DNA of 64,000 nucleotides, taken from the NCBI RefSeq assembly GCF_001879205.1, contig NZ_MLFK01000007.1:248001-312000 (forward strand). Reading direction: 5' to 3'. The position numbers and the translations under genes are program-made. The stretch comes from Flavobacterium johnsoniae (GTDB taxonomy: Bacteria > Bacteroidota > Bacteroidia > Flavobacteriales > Flavobacteriaceae). Below, one piece after another: positions 13,893 to 22,534 of this stretch. The notes below the pieces were generated by a model. The model was not told where the DNA came from. It did no database searches and saw only the letters and a program-made list of their open reading frames with translations. Position 1 is the stretch's first letter, and each line of letters begins with the position of its first letter.

Positions 13893-16229
13893 ATGAATAT
13901 GATACAAAAAACAGGTTTTCATTTTTTAATTGGAATCTTGCTATTTGCTTTTGCAGTTAATATAAATGCGCAAAATAAAACAGATAAGCTTAAAAATTTA
14001 ATTCAATACGTTGATCCAATGATCGGAACAGCCAAAATGGGACATACTTATCCCGGCGCTACAGTTCCGTTTGGAAGCGTGCAATTAAGTCCGGAAACTG
14101 ATACGATTGCTTATAGTGTAAACGGAAAGTACAATGGCGATGTGTATAAATATTGTGCCGGCTATCAATATGAAGACAAAACAATTGTAGGTTTCAGCCA
14201 CACCCATTTCAGCGGAACAGGCCATTCTGATTTGGGCGATTTTCTAATTATGCCCACAACAGGAAAATTGCAATTGAACCCGGGTGTTGCATCCAAACCT
14301 CAATCAGGTTACCGATCAGCGTTTTCGCATTCCACGGAGAAAGCAGAACCGGCTTATTACAGTGTGCTTTTGGAAGATCACAATATCAAAGCCGAATTGA
14401 CTGCAACAACCAGAGTCGGGATGCATCAATATACTTTTCCAAAGTCAGATGAGGCTCATATTATTCTCGATCTAACCTCAGGCATTTACAATTACGATAA
14501 AAAGAATGTATGGACTTTCGTGCGTGTAGAAAACGATACTTTAATTACAGGTTATCGCCAGACTAACGGCTGGGCGAGGACCAGAACGGTTTATTTTGCA
14601 ATGTCTTTTAGCAAGCCAATTAAAAGCTACGGACAGGCGGTGCAGGAAAAAAGTGTGTACAGAGGTTTTTGGGGAAGATTCGATCAAACGAAAAATTTTC
14701 CGGAAATGGCAGGACAAAATCTAAAATTGTTTTTTGATTTTGATACTAATGAAGGCGAGAAAATCAAAATAAAAATGGCGTTATCTCCCGTAAGTTCTGC
14801 CGGAGCATTAGAAAACATGAAAAAAGAAATTCCGGATTGGGATTTTGAACGTGTTAAAAAGCAAAGTCAGGAAATATGGAATAAGGAACTGAATAAAATC
14901 CAGGTTGAAACCATTCAAAAAGAAGATTTAGTCAACTTTTATACTGCAATGTACCACGCCTTTTTAGGCCCAACAGAATATATGGATCTGGACGGAAATT
15001 ATAAAGGTTTGGATATGAATGTTCACAAAGCCGAAAACTTTAAAAATTATACAAGTTATTCACTTTGGGATACTTATAGAGCCTTACATCCTTTATTCAA
15101 TATTGTACAGCCTTCCAGAAACGCAGATATGATTAGTTCTATGCTGGCGCACTCAGATCAAAGCGTTCATAAAATGCTGCCTATTTGGTCACATTATGCC
15201 AACGAAAACTGGTGCATGATCGGGTATCATTCGGTTTCTGTAATTGCCGATGCTATTGTAAAAGGAAACACAAATTTTGATAAGGAAAAAGCACTTCAGG
15301 CCTGTGTAAATACGGCCAAAGTACCTTATTATGACGGATTAGAATATTATATGAAAAAAGGATATGTTCCGGAAGATAAAAACGGAGCATCGGTTTCTAA
15401 AACTTTAGAATATGCTTATGATGACTGGGCAATTGCTCAGGCAGCAAAGAAATTAGGAAAAACAGATGTTTATAATGAATTCATAGAAAGATCGAAAAAT
15501 TATAAAAACGTTTATGATGCTAAAACAGGATTTATGCGTCCTAAATTAAATGACGGTACTTTCAAAAAAGAATTCGACCCACTTGACACACACGGACAAG
15601 GTTTTATTGAAGGAAATTCATGGAATTACAGTTTATACGTGCCGCAGGATCCGGCCGAAATGATTAAAATGATGGGTGGCAATGATAAATTTAATGTTCG
15701 TTTAGACTCTTTATTCAATATGCATTTACCTGATAAATATTTTGAAAACACAGAAGATATTACGAGAGATGGAATCATCGGCAATTATGTTCACGGAAAC
15801 GAACCTTCGCATCATGTAGTGTATTTATACAACTGGACCAATTCTCCATGGAAAGCGCAGGACAAAATCAGAATGATTCTGAAAAAGATGTATAGAAATG
15901 GTGCCGATGGTTTAGGCGGAAATGACGATTTCGGGCAAATGAGTGCCTGGTATATTTTCAGTAGTTTAGGTTTTTACCCTGTAGCACCGGGTTCTGATGA
16001 ATATGCTTTAGGAAGTCCATTGGTTAAAAAAGCAGTTTTTAATTTAGAAAACGGAAAGAACTTCGAAGTTGAAATCGTAAATCAATCAGATAAAAATGTA
16101 TTTGTTTCAAAAGTACTTTTGAATGGAAAACAATTAGACAAGCCTTTCTTGAAACATGCAGCTGTTATTAATGGCGGCAAAATTACTTTTTACATGAGTT
16201 CAAAACCGAATAAAAGTTTTGGATTATAG
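13893..16229 (+). CDS. GH92-family alpha-mannosidase, secreted
   Basis: A 778-residue glycoside hydrolase family 92 protein with a signal peptide (cleavage near INAQN). GH92 enzymes are calcium-dependent exo-alpha-mannosidases, mostly acting on alpha-1,2-, 1,3- or 1,4-linked mannose of glycans. Visible family signatures are YVDPMIGTAKMGHTYPGATV at the N-terminus, GFSHTHFSGTGHSDLGDFLI, SLWDTYRALHPLFN (catalytic-domain helix), IEGNSWNYSLYVPQD, GNEPSHHVVYLYNW and GGNDDFGQMSAWYIFSSLGF. The length is typical. No SusC/D pair is beside it; the utilisation locus at 41-64 kb is far away. Linkage specificity cannot be read from sequence by eye. Confidence 0.92.
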   Translation: MNMIQKTGFHFLIGILLFAFAVNINAQNKTDKLKNLIQYVDPMIGTAKMGHTYPGATVPFGSVQLSPETDTIAYSVNGKYNGDVYKYCAGYQYEDKTIVGFSHTHFSGTGHSDLGDFLIMPTTGKLQLNPGVASKPQSGYRSAFSHSTEKAEPAYYSVLLEDHNIKAELTATTRVGMHQYTFPKSDEAHIILDLTSGIYNYDKKNVWTFVRVENDTLITGYRQTNGWARTRTVYFAMSFSKPIKSYGQAVQEKSVYRGFWGRFDQTKNFPEMAGQNLKLFFDFDTNEGEKIKIKMALSPVSSAGALENMKKEIPDWDFERVKKQSQEIWNKELNKIQVETIQKEDLVNFYTAMYHAFLGPTEYMDLDGNYKGLDMNVHKAENFKNYTSYSLWDTYRALHPLFNIVQPSRNADMISSMLAHSDQSVHKMLPIWSHYANENWCMIGYHSVSVIADAIVKGNTNFDKEKALQACVNTAKVPYYDGLEYYMKKGYVPEDKNGASVSKTLEYAYDDWAIAQAAKKLGKTDVYNEFIERSKNYKNVYDAKTGFMRPKLNDGTFKKEFDPLDTHGQGFIEGNSWNYSLYVPQDPAEMIKMMGGNDKFNVRLDSLFNMHLPDKYFENTEDITRDGIIGNYVHGNEPSHHVVYLYNWTNSPWKAQDKIRMILKKMYRNGADGLGGNDDFGQMSAWYIFSSLGFYPVAPGSDEYALGSPLVKKAVFNLENGKNFEVEIVNQSDKNVFVSKVLLNGKQLDKPFLKHAAVINGGKITFYMSSKPNKSFGL

Positions 16230-16240
16230 AATAGATATCA

Positions 16241-16350
16241 TCTTTGTCAGTTTTAAACTTTGACAAAGACTGAAGGTTATTTAATTAAAGTCTAATTCGT
16301 GAAAATTAATTTAGCAAAGTAAAATTTGTGTAATTCGTGAAATTCGTGGC
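16241..16350. repeat. Diverged copy of the 33-bp palindrome followed by TTCGTGAAATTCGTGG units
   Basis: TCTTTGTCAGTTTTAAACTT then TGACAAAGA (16241-16269) is a variant of the palindrome at 483 and 16847. From about 16293 follow tandem 9-nt-type units (AATTCGTGA, AATTCGTGG) of the same family seen inverted at 27969-28090. No gene is seen between 16230 and 16393. Confidence 0.6.
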
Positions 16351-16393
16351 GAAAAAAAAGCGAAATTTGCATTTCAAATAAAGACAATCAAAT

Positions 16394-16837
16394 ATGAAAA
16401 TAAATTTAAAATCAGGAATTGATAAACTGCTTTTCGGAATGAAGCAGAACGATGTAACGGCTGTTTTAGGAAAACCTGATAAAAACTATAAGGACGAAGA
16501 TGATAATGTAATTTTTGTTTACAATTCATTGAAAGCCAGACTGACATTTTATGAAGAAGAAGACTTAAAACTAGGTTATATCGTAGCATCGAGCAATAAT
16601 CTGGAAGTTTTTGGATTCAAAATAATCGGAAGAAATATTGCGGATGTGAAGAAAGATTTCGCTGCAAAGGGAATTACGAAATACAATCAGGAAACTTTTG
16701 ATACTTTCGAAAATTACTTCAACGAAGACAATTGGTTTATCCTTCAAACCGAATTTGATGAGGTTGTGAAATTCGAAATAGGAGCCATTATCAATAACAA
16801 AGACGAATTTGACTGGAAGTTTCCGGTGAAGAAATAG
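16394..16837 (+). CDS. Hypothetical protein, 147 aa
   Basis: A cytoplasmic-looking protein without signal peptide. Its N-terminus GIDKLLFGMKQNDVTAVLGKPDKNY recalls the G-M-x-x-x-x-V-x-x-x-L-G-x-P pattern of SmpA/BamE-like small domains, but here it is in a soluble context. The rest is beta-rich (NVIFVYNSLKARLTFYEEED, KLGYIVASSNNLEVFGFKII) followed by an acidic C-terminal half. Function is unknown. It ends in the 33-bp palindrome and a terminator shared with the convergent M61 peptidase gene. Confidence 0.7.
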   Translation: MKINLKSGIDKLLFGMKQNDVTAVLGKPDKNYKDEDDNVIFVYNSLKARLTFYEEEDLKLGYIVASSNNLEVFGFKIIGRNIADVKKDFAAKGITKYNQETFDTFENYFNEDNWFILQTEFDEVVKFEIGAIINNKDEFDWKFPVKK

Positions 16838-16846
16838 TATATCGAC

Positions 16847-16879
16847 AACTTTGTCAAAGTTTTAAACTTTGACAAAGTT
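16847..16879. repeat. 33-bp near-perfect palindrome, identical to 483-515
   Basis: The same sequence as at 483-515 over all 33 bases. Here it sits 9 bp after a stop codon and just before a terminator hairpin. Confidence 0.85.
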
Positions 16880-16890
16880 CTTAGAATAAA

Positions 16891-16918
16891 AAAAACCGAC
16901 AATCACTTGTCGGTTTTT
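16891..16918. terminator. Bidirectional terminator between convergent genes
   Basis: A 12-bp stem AAAAACCGACAA with TTGTCGGTTTTT and a 4-nt loop, A-tract before and T-tract after. It serves the plus-strand 147-aa gene and the minus-strand M61 peptidase gene. Confidence 0.88.
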
Positions 16919-16938
16919 TTGTTATTGTAGCTAAAAGA

Positions 16939-18795
16939 TTACCCCTTTAACCATGCATTTTTAAGTTTCTCTTTTGAAGCATCAGCGGCTTTAAACGTTT
17001 CAGATTCTTCGTATGGTAACTTTACAGTTCCTTTTACAATTTCTTCTTTACCGGCACGTTTAATTTTTACTGTAATTGGATCATTTTCTTTCCAGTTTTC
17101 ACTTTCTGTAATAAGATCGTAAATGTTTTCTAGAGAATACGGTTTGTTATTAACCGCTAAAATAATATCACCGCCTTTTAATTTTAAGTTCTTGAAGAAT
17201 TCATTTGCTTCAATATCAGAACGAACAATGATTTCTTTTGTCTGCTTGTCAATCGTAATATACGGAGTTTGTCCTTTTAAGAAAATCGATCCTGGTTTTT
17301 TCTCCGTTGCTTTTGCTACACCAACTTTTGCTAAATAAAAATCGTAAGGAATTGGAGTAGTACCGGCTACATATTTGTTTAAAAATTCCCCAACTTCAGG
17401 ATACGTAAGCTGTGTAATTTTAGCAAATAATTCGTCGTCATTAAATGGTTTATCAACACCATATTCTGTTGATAATTTATGCATTAAATCAAGAATTCCT
17501 CTTTCTCCGTTGCTTTTTTCTCTAATGATAATATCGATACACATTCCAATTAGAGCTCCTTTTTGATATACGTTTAAGTATTGGTCTTTATATGGTTGTT
17601 CCAGTACGTTTTTACTCATAACCGTAAACGACATGGTATCATTTAAGCCTTTTGCCTGCTCAATTTTATCAGCAATACGAGAGTAAAATTCTGCCTCATC
17701 AATTAACCCCTGATTAATTTGAAAAAGATTCGCAAAATACTCTGTTACACCTTCATACATCCATAAGTGCTCCGACATTTTTGGTGCATTATAATCAAAA
17801 TACTGAATTTCTTTTGAGTGGATGGTCAAAGGGGTTACAATATGAAAAAATTCATGAGAAACTACATCTTTCATTGATTCTACCAATTTTTCTTTTGGCA
17901 TAGATTCAGGAAGTACAACTGTAGTGGCAGTTGGGTGCTCTAAAGCTCCAAATCCGTGTGCGTCATCTTTAGCCATGCTTGATAAATACAATAAAACAGT
18001 ATATTTTTTAGTTGCATTTACTTTACCCAAAAAGTTCTTTTGAGCTGTCATCATTGTTTTCATTTCCGGAGTGATACTTTCTGCAGTAAATTTCCCTGTA
18101 GGAGAATATACAGCAATTAAAATATCCATTCCGTTTACATTGAAAGTGGTATAATCTGGTTTAGAATACATAATTGGGTTTTCAACCAAAACAGCATAAC
18201 GAGGCGTTGTAAAAACATCGCTTGTTTTGCTTGCATCTTCATCTGTCATAGAAGTGGCACCCCAAAGTGTTTCAGGATGTGTAATGGTAACTTTGTACGG
18301 AACTTCTAAATTGTCTTTAAAATAACCTACAAAACCATGTGTGTTTACCATGAAATTTACACCTGCATTGATATTAGTTCCGGCTGGAGAGAAAACATCA
18401 TCGTTGCCAAATCCGGTTCCTTTTTCGGTATCAAAAGTATCATTGACTAAATAAGTGATTTTTTTTAATGCTTTCGCATTTGAAATCGACCATGAATTAT
18501 CGTCAATTCTTTTTACGGTCAAGGCATTTCCTTTGGTATCAAAAGCTTTAAAATCTTCTGAATATTTTCCGTAGTTATCAGTAGAATAAGTTCCCGGAAC
18601 TGTTTTTGGAATGCTGTATACGACTTCATCTGTTTTAATTTTCGGAGGAGTTACCGTTACTAAAACTTTGTCATCTTTTACATCAACCAAATTAATATTA
18701 ACTTCTACGACATTGCTTTTTCCAGCAGAAGTGCTCCCTGTTTTACAGCTCCAAAGCGTTACCGCAAGGGCTAAGGTGTAAAGTATTTTTTTCAT
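16939..18795 (-). CDS. M61-family metallopeptidase with PDZ domain, lipoprotein
   Basis: A 618-residue lipoprotein. The ATG at 18795 is chosen over one at 18819 because it starts at the signal peptide MKKILYTLALAVTLWSCKTG with lipobox Cys. Layout: N-terminal beta-domain of M61 (about 35-230), catalytic thermolysin-like domain with VVSHEFFHIVTP (HExxH) and the distal YEGVTEYFANLFQI with the third zinc ligand Glu, and a C-terminal PDZ domain (about 520-610: LKLKGGDIILAVNNKPYSLE). M61 members are glycyl or related aminopeptidases; in Bacteroidota they sit in the periplasm or outer membrane. The specificity is not known. It is apparently transcribed alone, with a bidirectional terminator at 16891. 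Confidence 0.9.
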   Translation of the reverse strand: MKKILYTLALAVTLWSCKTGSTSAGKSNVVEVNINLVDVKDDKVLVTVTPPKIKTDEVVYSIPKTVPGTYSTDNYGKYSEDFKAFDTKGNALTVKRIDDNSWSISNAKALKKITYLVNDTFDTEKGTGFGNDDVFSPAGTNINAGVNFMVNTHGFVGYFKDNLEVPYKVTITHPETLWGATSMTDEDASKTSDVFTTPRYAVLVENPIMYSKPDYTTFNVNGMDILIAVYSPTGKFTAESITPEMKTMMTAQKNFLGKVNATKKYTVLLYLSSMAKDDAHGFGALEHPTATTVVLPESMPKEKLVESMKDVVSHEFFHIVTPLTIHSKEIQYFDYNAPKMSEHLWMYEGVTEYFANLFQINQGLIDEAEFYSRIADKIEQAKGLNDTMSFTVMSKNVLEQPYKDQYLNVYQKGALIGMCIDIIIREKSNGERGILDLMHKLSTEYGVDKPFNDDELFAKITQLTYPEVGEFLNKYVAGTTPIPYDFYLAKVGVAKATEKKPGSIFLKGQTPYITIDKQTKEIIVRSDIEANEFFKNLKLKGGDIILAVNNKPYSLENIYDLITESENWKENDPITVKIKRAGKEEIVKGTVKLPYEESETFKAADASKEKLKNAWLKG

Positions 18796-18867
18796 TTGTT
18801 TATGTTTAGTTATATGCATTTGACTTAAAAAAGATATAAATGTTACAAGGAGATTTAAAAATAAAAA

Positions 18868-18890
18868 AAACTCCCGAAAAACAGGAGTTT
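18868..18890 (-). terminator. Terminator of the DUF2805 gene
   Basis: Stem AAACTCC with GGAGTTT, 9-nt loop, with the A-tract at 18863-18870 giving the U-tract on the minus strand, 7 nt beyond the stop codon. Confidence 0.7.
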
Positions 18891-18896
18891 AGATCT

Positions 18897-19175
18897 TTAG
18901 TCGAATTTGTTTTTTATGTAATATTTACCATCCAAATCTTCGTCAAAATCATCAATTTTAATTGGTTTTGGTTTAGGTTTATTCGCAATAGCCTTCTTTT
19001 TCCACATCTCAAATTTTTCAAGAGGCATTTTCTTTTTCATGATTTCAAGAACTTCTTTTTCTGCCAATCCAAATTCTTTTTTTATGATTTCAAATGGATT
19101 CCTTTCTTCTAAGGCCAACGAAACTAGTTTTTCCGTTTGTTCCCAATTCAATTCTTTGCGGTTACTCTTTTTCAT
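18897..19175 (-). CDS. TIGR03643/DUF2805 family small protein
   Basis: A 92-residue basic protein, MKKSNRKELNWEQTEKLVSL, with ALEERNPFEIIKKEFGLAEK and a helix-turn-helix-like middle (EKEVLEIMKKKMPLEKFEMW) and a Lys/Pro-rich tail. I recognise the E-x-x-P-F-E-x-I-x-x-x-F-G-L-x-E pattern as the DUF2805 family, found in many marine and flavobacterial genomes. No function is established. It resembles a small DNA- or RNA-binding protein only in being helical and basic. Confidence 0.7.
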   Translation of the reverse strand: MKKSNRKELNWEQTEKLVSLALEERNPFEIIKKEFGLAEKEVLEIMKKKMPLEKFEMWKKKAIANKPKPKPIKIDDFDEDLDGKYYIKNKFD

Positions 19176-19287
19176 CTCGTGAAAATTAATTCAAAATAGA
19201 GGGTTAATGATTAATAGATTGATTTTCATTTTATATATCAATATTAATAAAAAAAATAATTAGTTGGTTCGCTCAGCTATGTTTTTT

Positions 19288-20124
19288 TTATTGATTTTTA
19301 GTCTTTTTTGCAGATCTTGATTTTTGAAACGGAATTTTTAATAAATTTTTTAATTTATTGTTTTCTTCGGGAAGCATGTGAGTATCTACGCCATAAATTA
19401 ATTCTTCTTTGGGCAAAGTGGTAAAAGTTCCGAACAACCTGTCCCATACCGAAAAAATATTTCCATAATTACTGTCTGTGTAAGGTAAAACGTAGTGGTG
19501 GTGTACTTTGTGCATATTTGGAGACACAATAAAATAACTCAAAAAAGTATCCAGCTTATTTGGGAGCGAAATATTGGCATGATTAAACTGCGAAGCAATG
19601 ACAGATAGGGATTGATAAAGAAAAACCATCCACATGGGACTTCCTACAATTAAAACACCCAAAGTTGTAAAGAGAAAACGGATTATGCTTTCGCCGGGAT
19701 GATGCCGGTTTGCACTTGTAGTATCAATCCAGGTATCTGTATGGTGAATGAGATGGAAACGCCATAAAAATTTTGTTTTATGCTGTACAAAATGAGCGAG
19801 ATAAGCACCAATTAAATCGAGCAGTAATAATCCGGTAAGGGTATAAAGCCACATTGGAATTTCGGGCACCCATTGCAGTATTCCAAAATGATTTTTTGTC
19901 GTCCAGTCTGCTGTTTTTATTAAAATGAAAGCGAGGATAAAATTGACAATAATAGTAGTAATGGTAAAGAAAATATTGATTCCGGCATGCTGCCATTTTT
20001 GATAATGCATTTGAAACAATGGAAAAGTATTTTCTATTAACCAAAAAACAGTAATACCGCCTACTAAAATTAAGCTGCGATGAGAAGACGGGATAGTGCT
20101 GAAGTAAGAAATGATTTCGTTCAT
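19288..20124 (-). CDS. Sterol desaturase / fatty acid hydroxylase family membrane protein
   Basis: A 278-residue polytopic inner-membrane di-iron enzyme. Four or five membrane helices are visible, and the histidine clusters that bind the iron pair are present: HFVQHK, FHLIHHTDTWIDTTSANRHH and MHKVHHHY. Family members hydroxylate or desaturate lipids, sterols or carotenoids; the substrate is not deducible. It lies downstream of a terminator following aqpZ, so it should have its own promoter in 20125-20178, although I see no clear -7 element. Confidence 0.88.
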   Translation of the reverse strand: MNEIISYFSTIPSSHRSLILVGGITVFWLIENTFPLFQMHYQKWQHAGINIFFTITTIIVNFILAFILIKTADWTTKNHFGILQWVPEIPMWLYTLTGLLLLDLIGAYLAHFVQHKTKFLWRFHLIHHTDTWIDTTSANRHHPGESIIRFLFTTLGVLIVGSPMWMVFLYQSLSVIASQFNHANISLPNKLDTFLSYFIVSPNMHKVHHHYVLPYTDSNYGNIFSVWDRLFGTFTTLPKEELIYGVDTHMLPEENNKLKNLLKIPFQKSRSAKKTKNQ

Positions 20125-20178
20125 AACAAATAAAGATTTGAGTTGAAATGAAGTTTCTTCTCGATTTTGTCTAAAGAA

Positions 20179-20218
20179 AAAGAGAAAACCTGATATAAAT
20201 ATATCTGATTTTCTCTTT
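20179..20218 (-). terminator. Terminator of the doxX-aqpZ unit
   Basis: A 10-bp stem AAAGAGAAAA with TTTTCTCTTT around a 20-nt AT-rich loop. The minus-strand transcript continues into U-rich sequence. It is 25 nt beyond the aqpZ stop. Confidence 0.65.
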
Positions 20219-20243
20219 GTATTTTAAAATTCGAAGAATATTT

Positions 20244-20951
20244 TTAAGCTTCTGCGTGGTTTTGTAATAGTGATTTGTAAATAAATCCGGCTACAACCGC
20301 TCCTAAAATTGGGGCAACCCAAAACAGCCAAACCTGAGAAAGCGGTTCTCCGCCTGCAAAAACAGCCTGAGATAAGGATCTAGCAGGGTTTACAGATGTA
20401 TTTGTAATAGGAATACTTATTAAATGGATTAAGGTTAAACCTAGACCAATTGCAACACCGGCAAATTTTCCGTTTGCAAACTTATCTGTTGCACCCAAAA
20501 TTATTAGTAAGAAAAATAAAGTCAGCACAAACTCGGCGATAAATGCAGATTGAAGTGAATAGCCGTCTGGCGAAAACGCTCCAAAACCATTTGAAGCAAA
20601 CGCTCCTGCCTTTGTATTGTCAATAACAAATCCGGCTTTTCCAGAAGCAATAGTATACAATGTGCCTGCGGCTGCAATTGCACCAATACATTGCGAAATA
20701 ATGTAAGGTATAAGATCTTTGGCAGGAAATCTTCCGCCGGCCCAGAGACCAAATGAGACCGCGGGATTAAAATGTCCTCCCGAAATATGCCCAACAGCAT
20801 AAGCCATTGTTAAAACAGTTAAACCAAATGCGAGGGCTACACCTGCAAATCCAATACCCAAGTCAGGATATCCCGCTGCAAAAACAGCACTTCCGCAACC
20901 TCCAAAAACAAGCCAGTAAGTTCCAAAGAACTCTGCAAACAATTTTTTCAT
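20244..20951 (-). CDS. aqpZ: Aquaporin Z-type water channel
   Basis: A 235-residue inner-membrane channel with six helices. Both NPA half-helix motifs are present: [12 protein letters not shown] and [15 protein letters not shown], the latter with the conserved Arg of the selectivity filter. The N-terminus [20 protein letters not shown] is typical of AqpZ. The ATG at 20951 is used rather than the upstream in-frame 21053, which would overlap the DoxX gene. It sits 32 nt downstream of the DoxX-like gene and is probably co-transcribed with it. Confidence 0.94.
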   Translation of the reverse strand: MKKLFAEFFGTYWLVFGGCGSAVFAAGYPDLGIGFAGVALAFGLTVLTMAYAVGHISGGHFNPAVSFGLWAGGRFPAKDLIPYIISQCIGAIAAAGTLYTIASGKAGFVIDNTKAGAFASNGFGAFSPDGYSLQSAFIAEFVLTLFFLLIILGATDKFANGKFAGVAIGLGLTLIHLISIPITNTSVNPARSLSQAVFAGGEPLSQVWLFWVAPILGAVVAGFIYKSLLQNHAEA

Positions 20952-20983
20952 AATAAAATAATTTAGATTAATAGATTTGATTG

Positions 20984-21340
20984 TTAAAGGGTATATTTGA
21001 ATGCCCAAAAAATCAAAACAATTTGCAAGAGCAAACGTACAAATAAAATCCATTTTGGTAAACCAAAACTTGCTTTTTTATTTTGAAACATATAAAAATT
21101 GGCAGGAAATATGGCAATTAAAAGTGCAATAATTCCCCATGCAACATATTTTGTTGTAAACGAAAGCATTAGCAGAATGCCTAATACTATCTCGGCGAGT
21201 CCGCTTACAGTATTAATTAATTTAGGGTTTTTAAAAAAAGGAGGAATGATTCGAATGTACATTCCTGGATTTCGAAAATGGTTTAAACCGGCAAGTATAT
21301 AAAGTATCGCCATTAAATATAAATGCCAGGGTAAGTTCAT
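20984..21340 (-). CDS. DoxX-like family membrane protein
   Basis: A 118-residue protein with four predicted membrane helices: [57 protein letters not shown] and [16 protein letters not shown]. The A-G-x-x-H-F and G-x-x-E-I-x-x-G motifs fit the DoxX/DoxD-like family. Function in this family is poorly defined (redox or respiratory association in some). First gene of a likely two-gene unit with aqpZ. Confidence 0.8.
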   Translation of the reverse strand: MNLPWHLYLMAILYILAGLNHFRNPGMYIRIIPPFFKNPKLINTVSGLAEIVLGILLMLSFTTKYVAWGIIALLIAIFPANFYMFQNKKASFGLPKWILFVRLLLQIVLIFWAFKYTL

Positions 21341-21429
21341 GATAATTAATTATTTATAACGAATTTATAAAAAAATTAACAGTTATTACACTACAAGGCA
21401 GATTTATTTTAATAACGTGATTAGGAATC

Positions 21430-22326
21430 TTAAATTTTACGTTTAAAGTTAACATTCATAATGATAATCGCAAGGATGATTAGAATAATTCCAATCCATT
21501 GCAAGAAGATAACTTTTTCGTCTAATAGAACATACGCCATCATAACAGAAACAGGCAGTTCAAGCGCAGAAACAATACTTCCCAGACCTATTCCGGTTAA
21601 AGGAAAACCTAAGTTCATAAGCATTGGAGGAATAATAGTTCCAAATAAAGATAATATGATTCCCCATTTAAGAAAAATTGCAAAATTGAAAGGAGTAACC
21701 TGAGTAAAAAAACCGAAAGTAAATACAATTACGGCACCTCCAAGAAGCATATATAAGCTTCGCTGTGCCGATGAAATTTCGGTTGCAACACGATTTGCAG
21801 TAAACATGGTTGTAGTGAATGAAGCCGCTGCTAAAACACCCCAAACAATGCCTCGCCAATCTAATACAATATCATTTTTGATGATATTAGTTGCCAAAAC
21901 AGTTCCTATTAAAACAATAAAAACAGCAATTACTTTTTGTTTTGAAGGCAGTTTTTTTTCTAAAATCATTTCAAGTAATACTCCCATCCAGACAGTCTGC
22001 ATCAATAAAACGATTCCAATAGAAACCGGAATAAATTTTACGGCTAAATAATAAAACAAACTTGTCATTCCCAGTGAAGTTCCGGCAAGCATTAAACTCA
22101 GTATATTTTTTTTAGAAGCTTTTACGGCTTTCTCTTTATTTTTTACTTTTTGAAAAGCATTTATGATCAAAATTCCCATAATTCCAAGCACAAATTGTGA
22201 GGTTGTGACTTCGGCAGTAGTGTAGCCTTCGGTATAAGCCATTTTTACGAAAGTAGCTAACATTCCGTATGTTGTAGCTCCCAGAGCAACAAAAAACACT
22301 CCCTTTAATACGTTGTTTTGTGACAT
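21430..22326 (-). CDS. EamA/DMT-family transporter
   Basis: A 298-residue inner-membrane protein with about ten hydrophobic helices in two homologous halves, the EamA architecture. Features include GATTYGMLATFVKMAYTEGY at the first helix, IPVSIGIVLLMQTVWMGVLL ending the first half, and SIVSALELPVSVMMAYVLLD plus LQWIGIILIILAIIIM at the end, the typical E-x-P-x-x-x-x-x-x-x-x-L-x-E motif. Substrates are diverse (amino acids, metabolites) and not predictable here. It has its own -7 element at 22359. Confidence 0.87.
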   Translation of the reverse strand: MSQNNVLKGVFFVALGATTYGMLATFVKMAYTEGYTTAEVTTSQFVLGIMGILIINAFQKVKNKEKAVKASKKNILSLMLAGTSLGMTSLFYYLAVKFIPVSIGIVLLMQTVWMGVLLEMILEKKLPSKQKVIAVFIVLIGTVLATNIIKNDIVLDWRGIVWGVLAAASFTTTMFTANRVATEISSAQRSLYMLLGGAVIVFTFGFFTQVTPFNFAIFLKWGIILSLFGTIIPPMLMNLGFPLTGIGLGSIVSALELPVSVMMAYVLLDEKVIFLQWIGIILIILAIIIMNVNFKRKI

Positions 22327-22358
22327 TTTGATTCTATGTTTTTAAAAATTCAAGCCGG

Positions 22359-22366
22359 CAAAGGTA
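22359..22366 (-). promoter_or_regulatory. -7 element of the EamA gene promoter
   Basis: Minus strand TACCTTTG (TAnnTTTG), 32 nt upstream of the ATG at 22326. Confidence 0.5.
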
Positions 22367-22479
22367 AGCTATTTTGTTTAGGAATTAATGAAAAATATAC
22401 GCAAACGTTATCATTGTTGTGCTTTTAGCAGGTGTATTGGTTTGAAATTTGATGATTTAGCAGCGTATTGTAAAAGAAA

Positions 22480-22507
22480 AAGCCGTCAAAATTACTTTTG
22501 ACGGCTT
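22480..22507 (-). terminator. Terminator of the nrnA-gldI-PPIase operon
   Basis: A 12-bp stem AAGCCGTCAAAA with TTTTGACGGCTT and a 4-nt loop, 27 nt beyond the last stop codon. The A-rich stretch at 22471-22480 gives the U-tract of the minus-strand RNA. Confidence 0.85.
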
Positions 22508-22534
22508 ACTATATTTAAAAAAGAATTTAAATTA

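Noticed and set aside
19778..20044. Second minus-strand frame inside the sterol-desaturase-like gene
   Set aside because: Same-strand alternative frame overlapping the histidine motifs of a clear gene; no support of its own.
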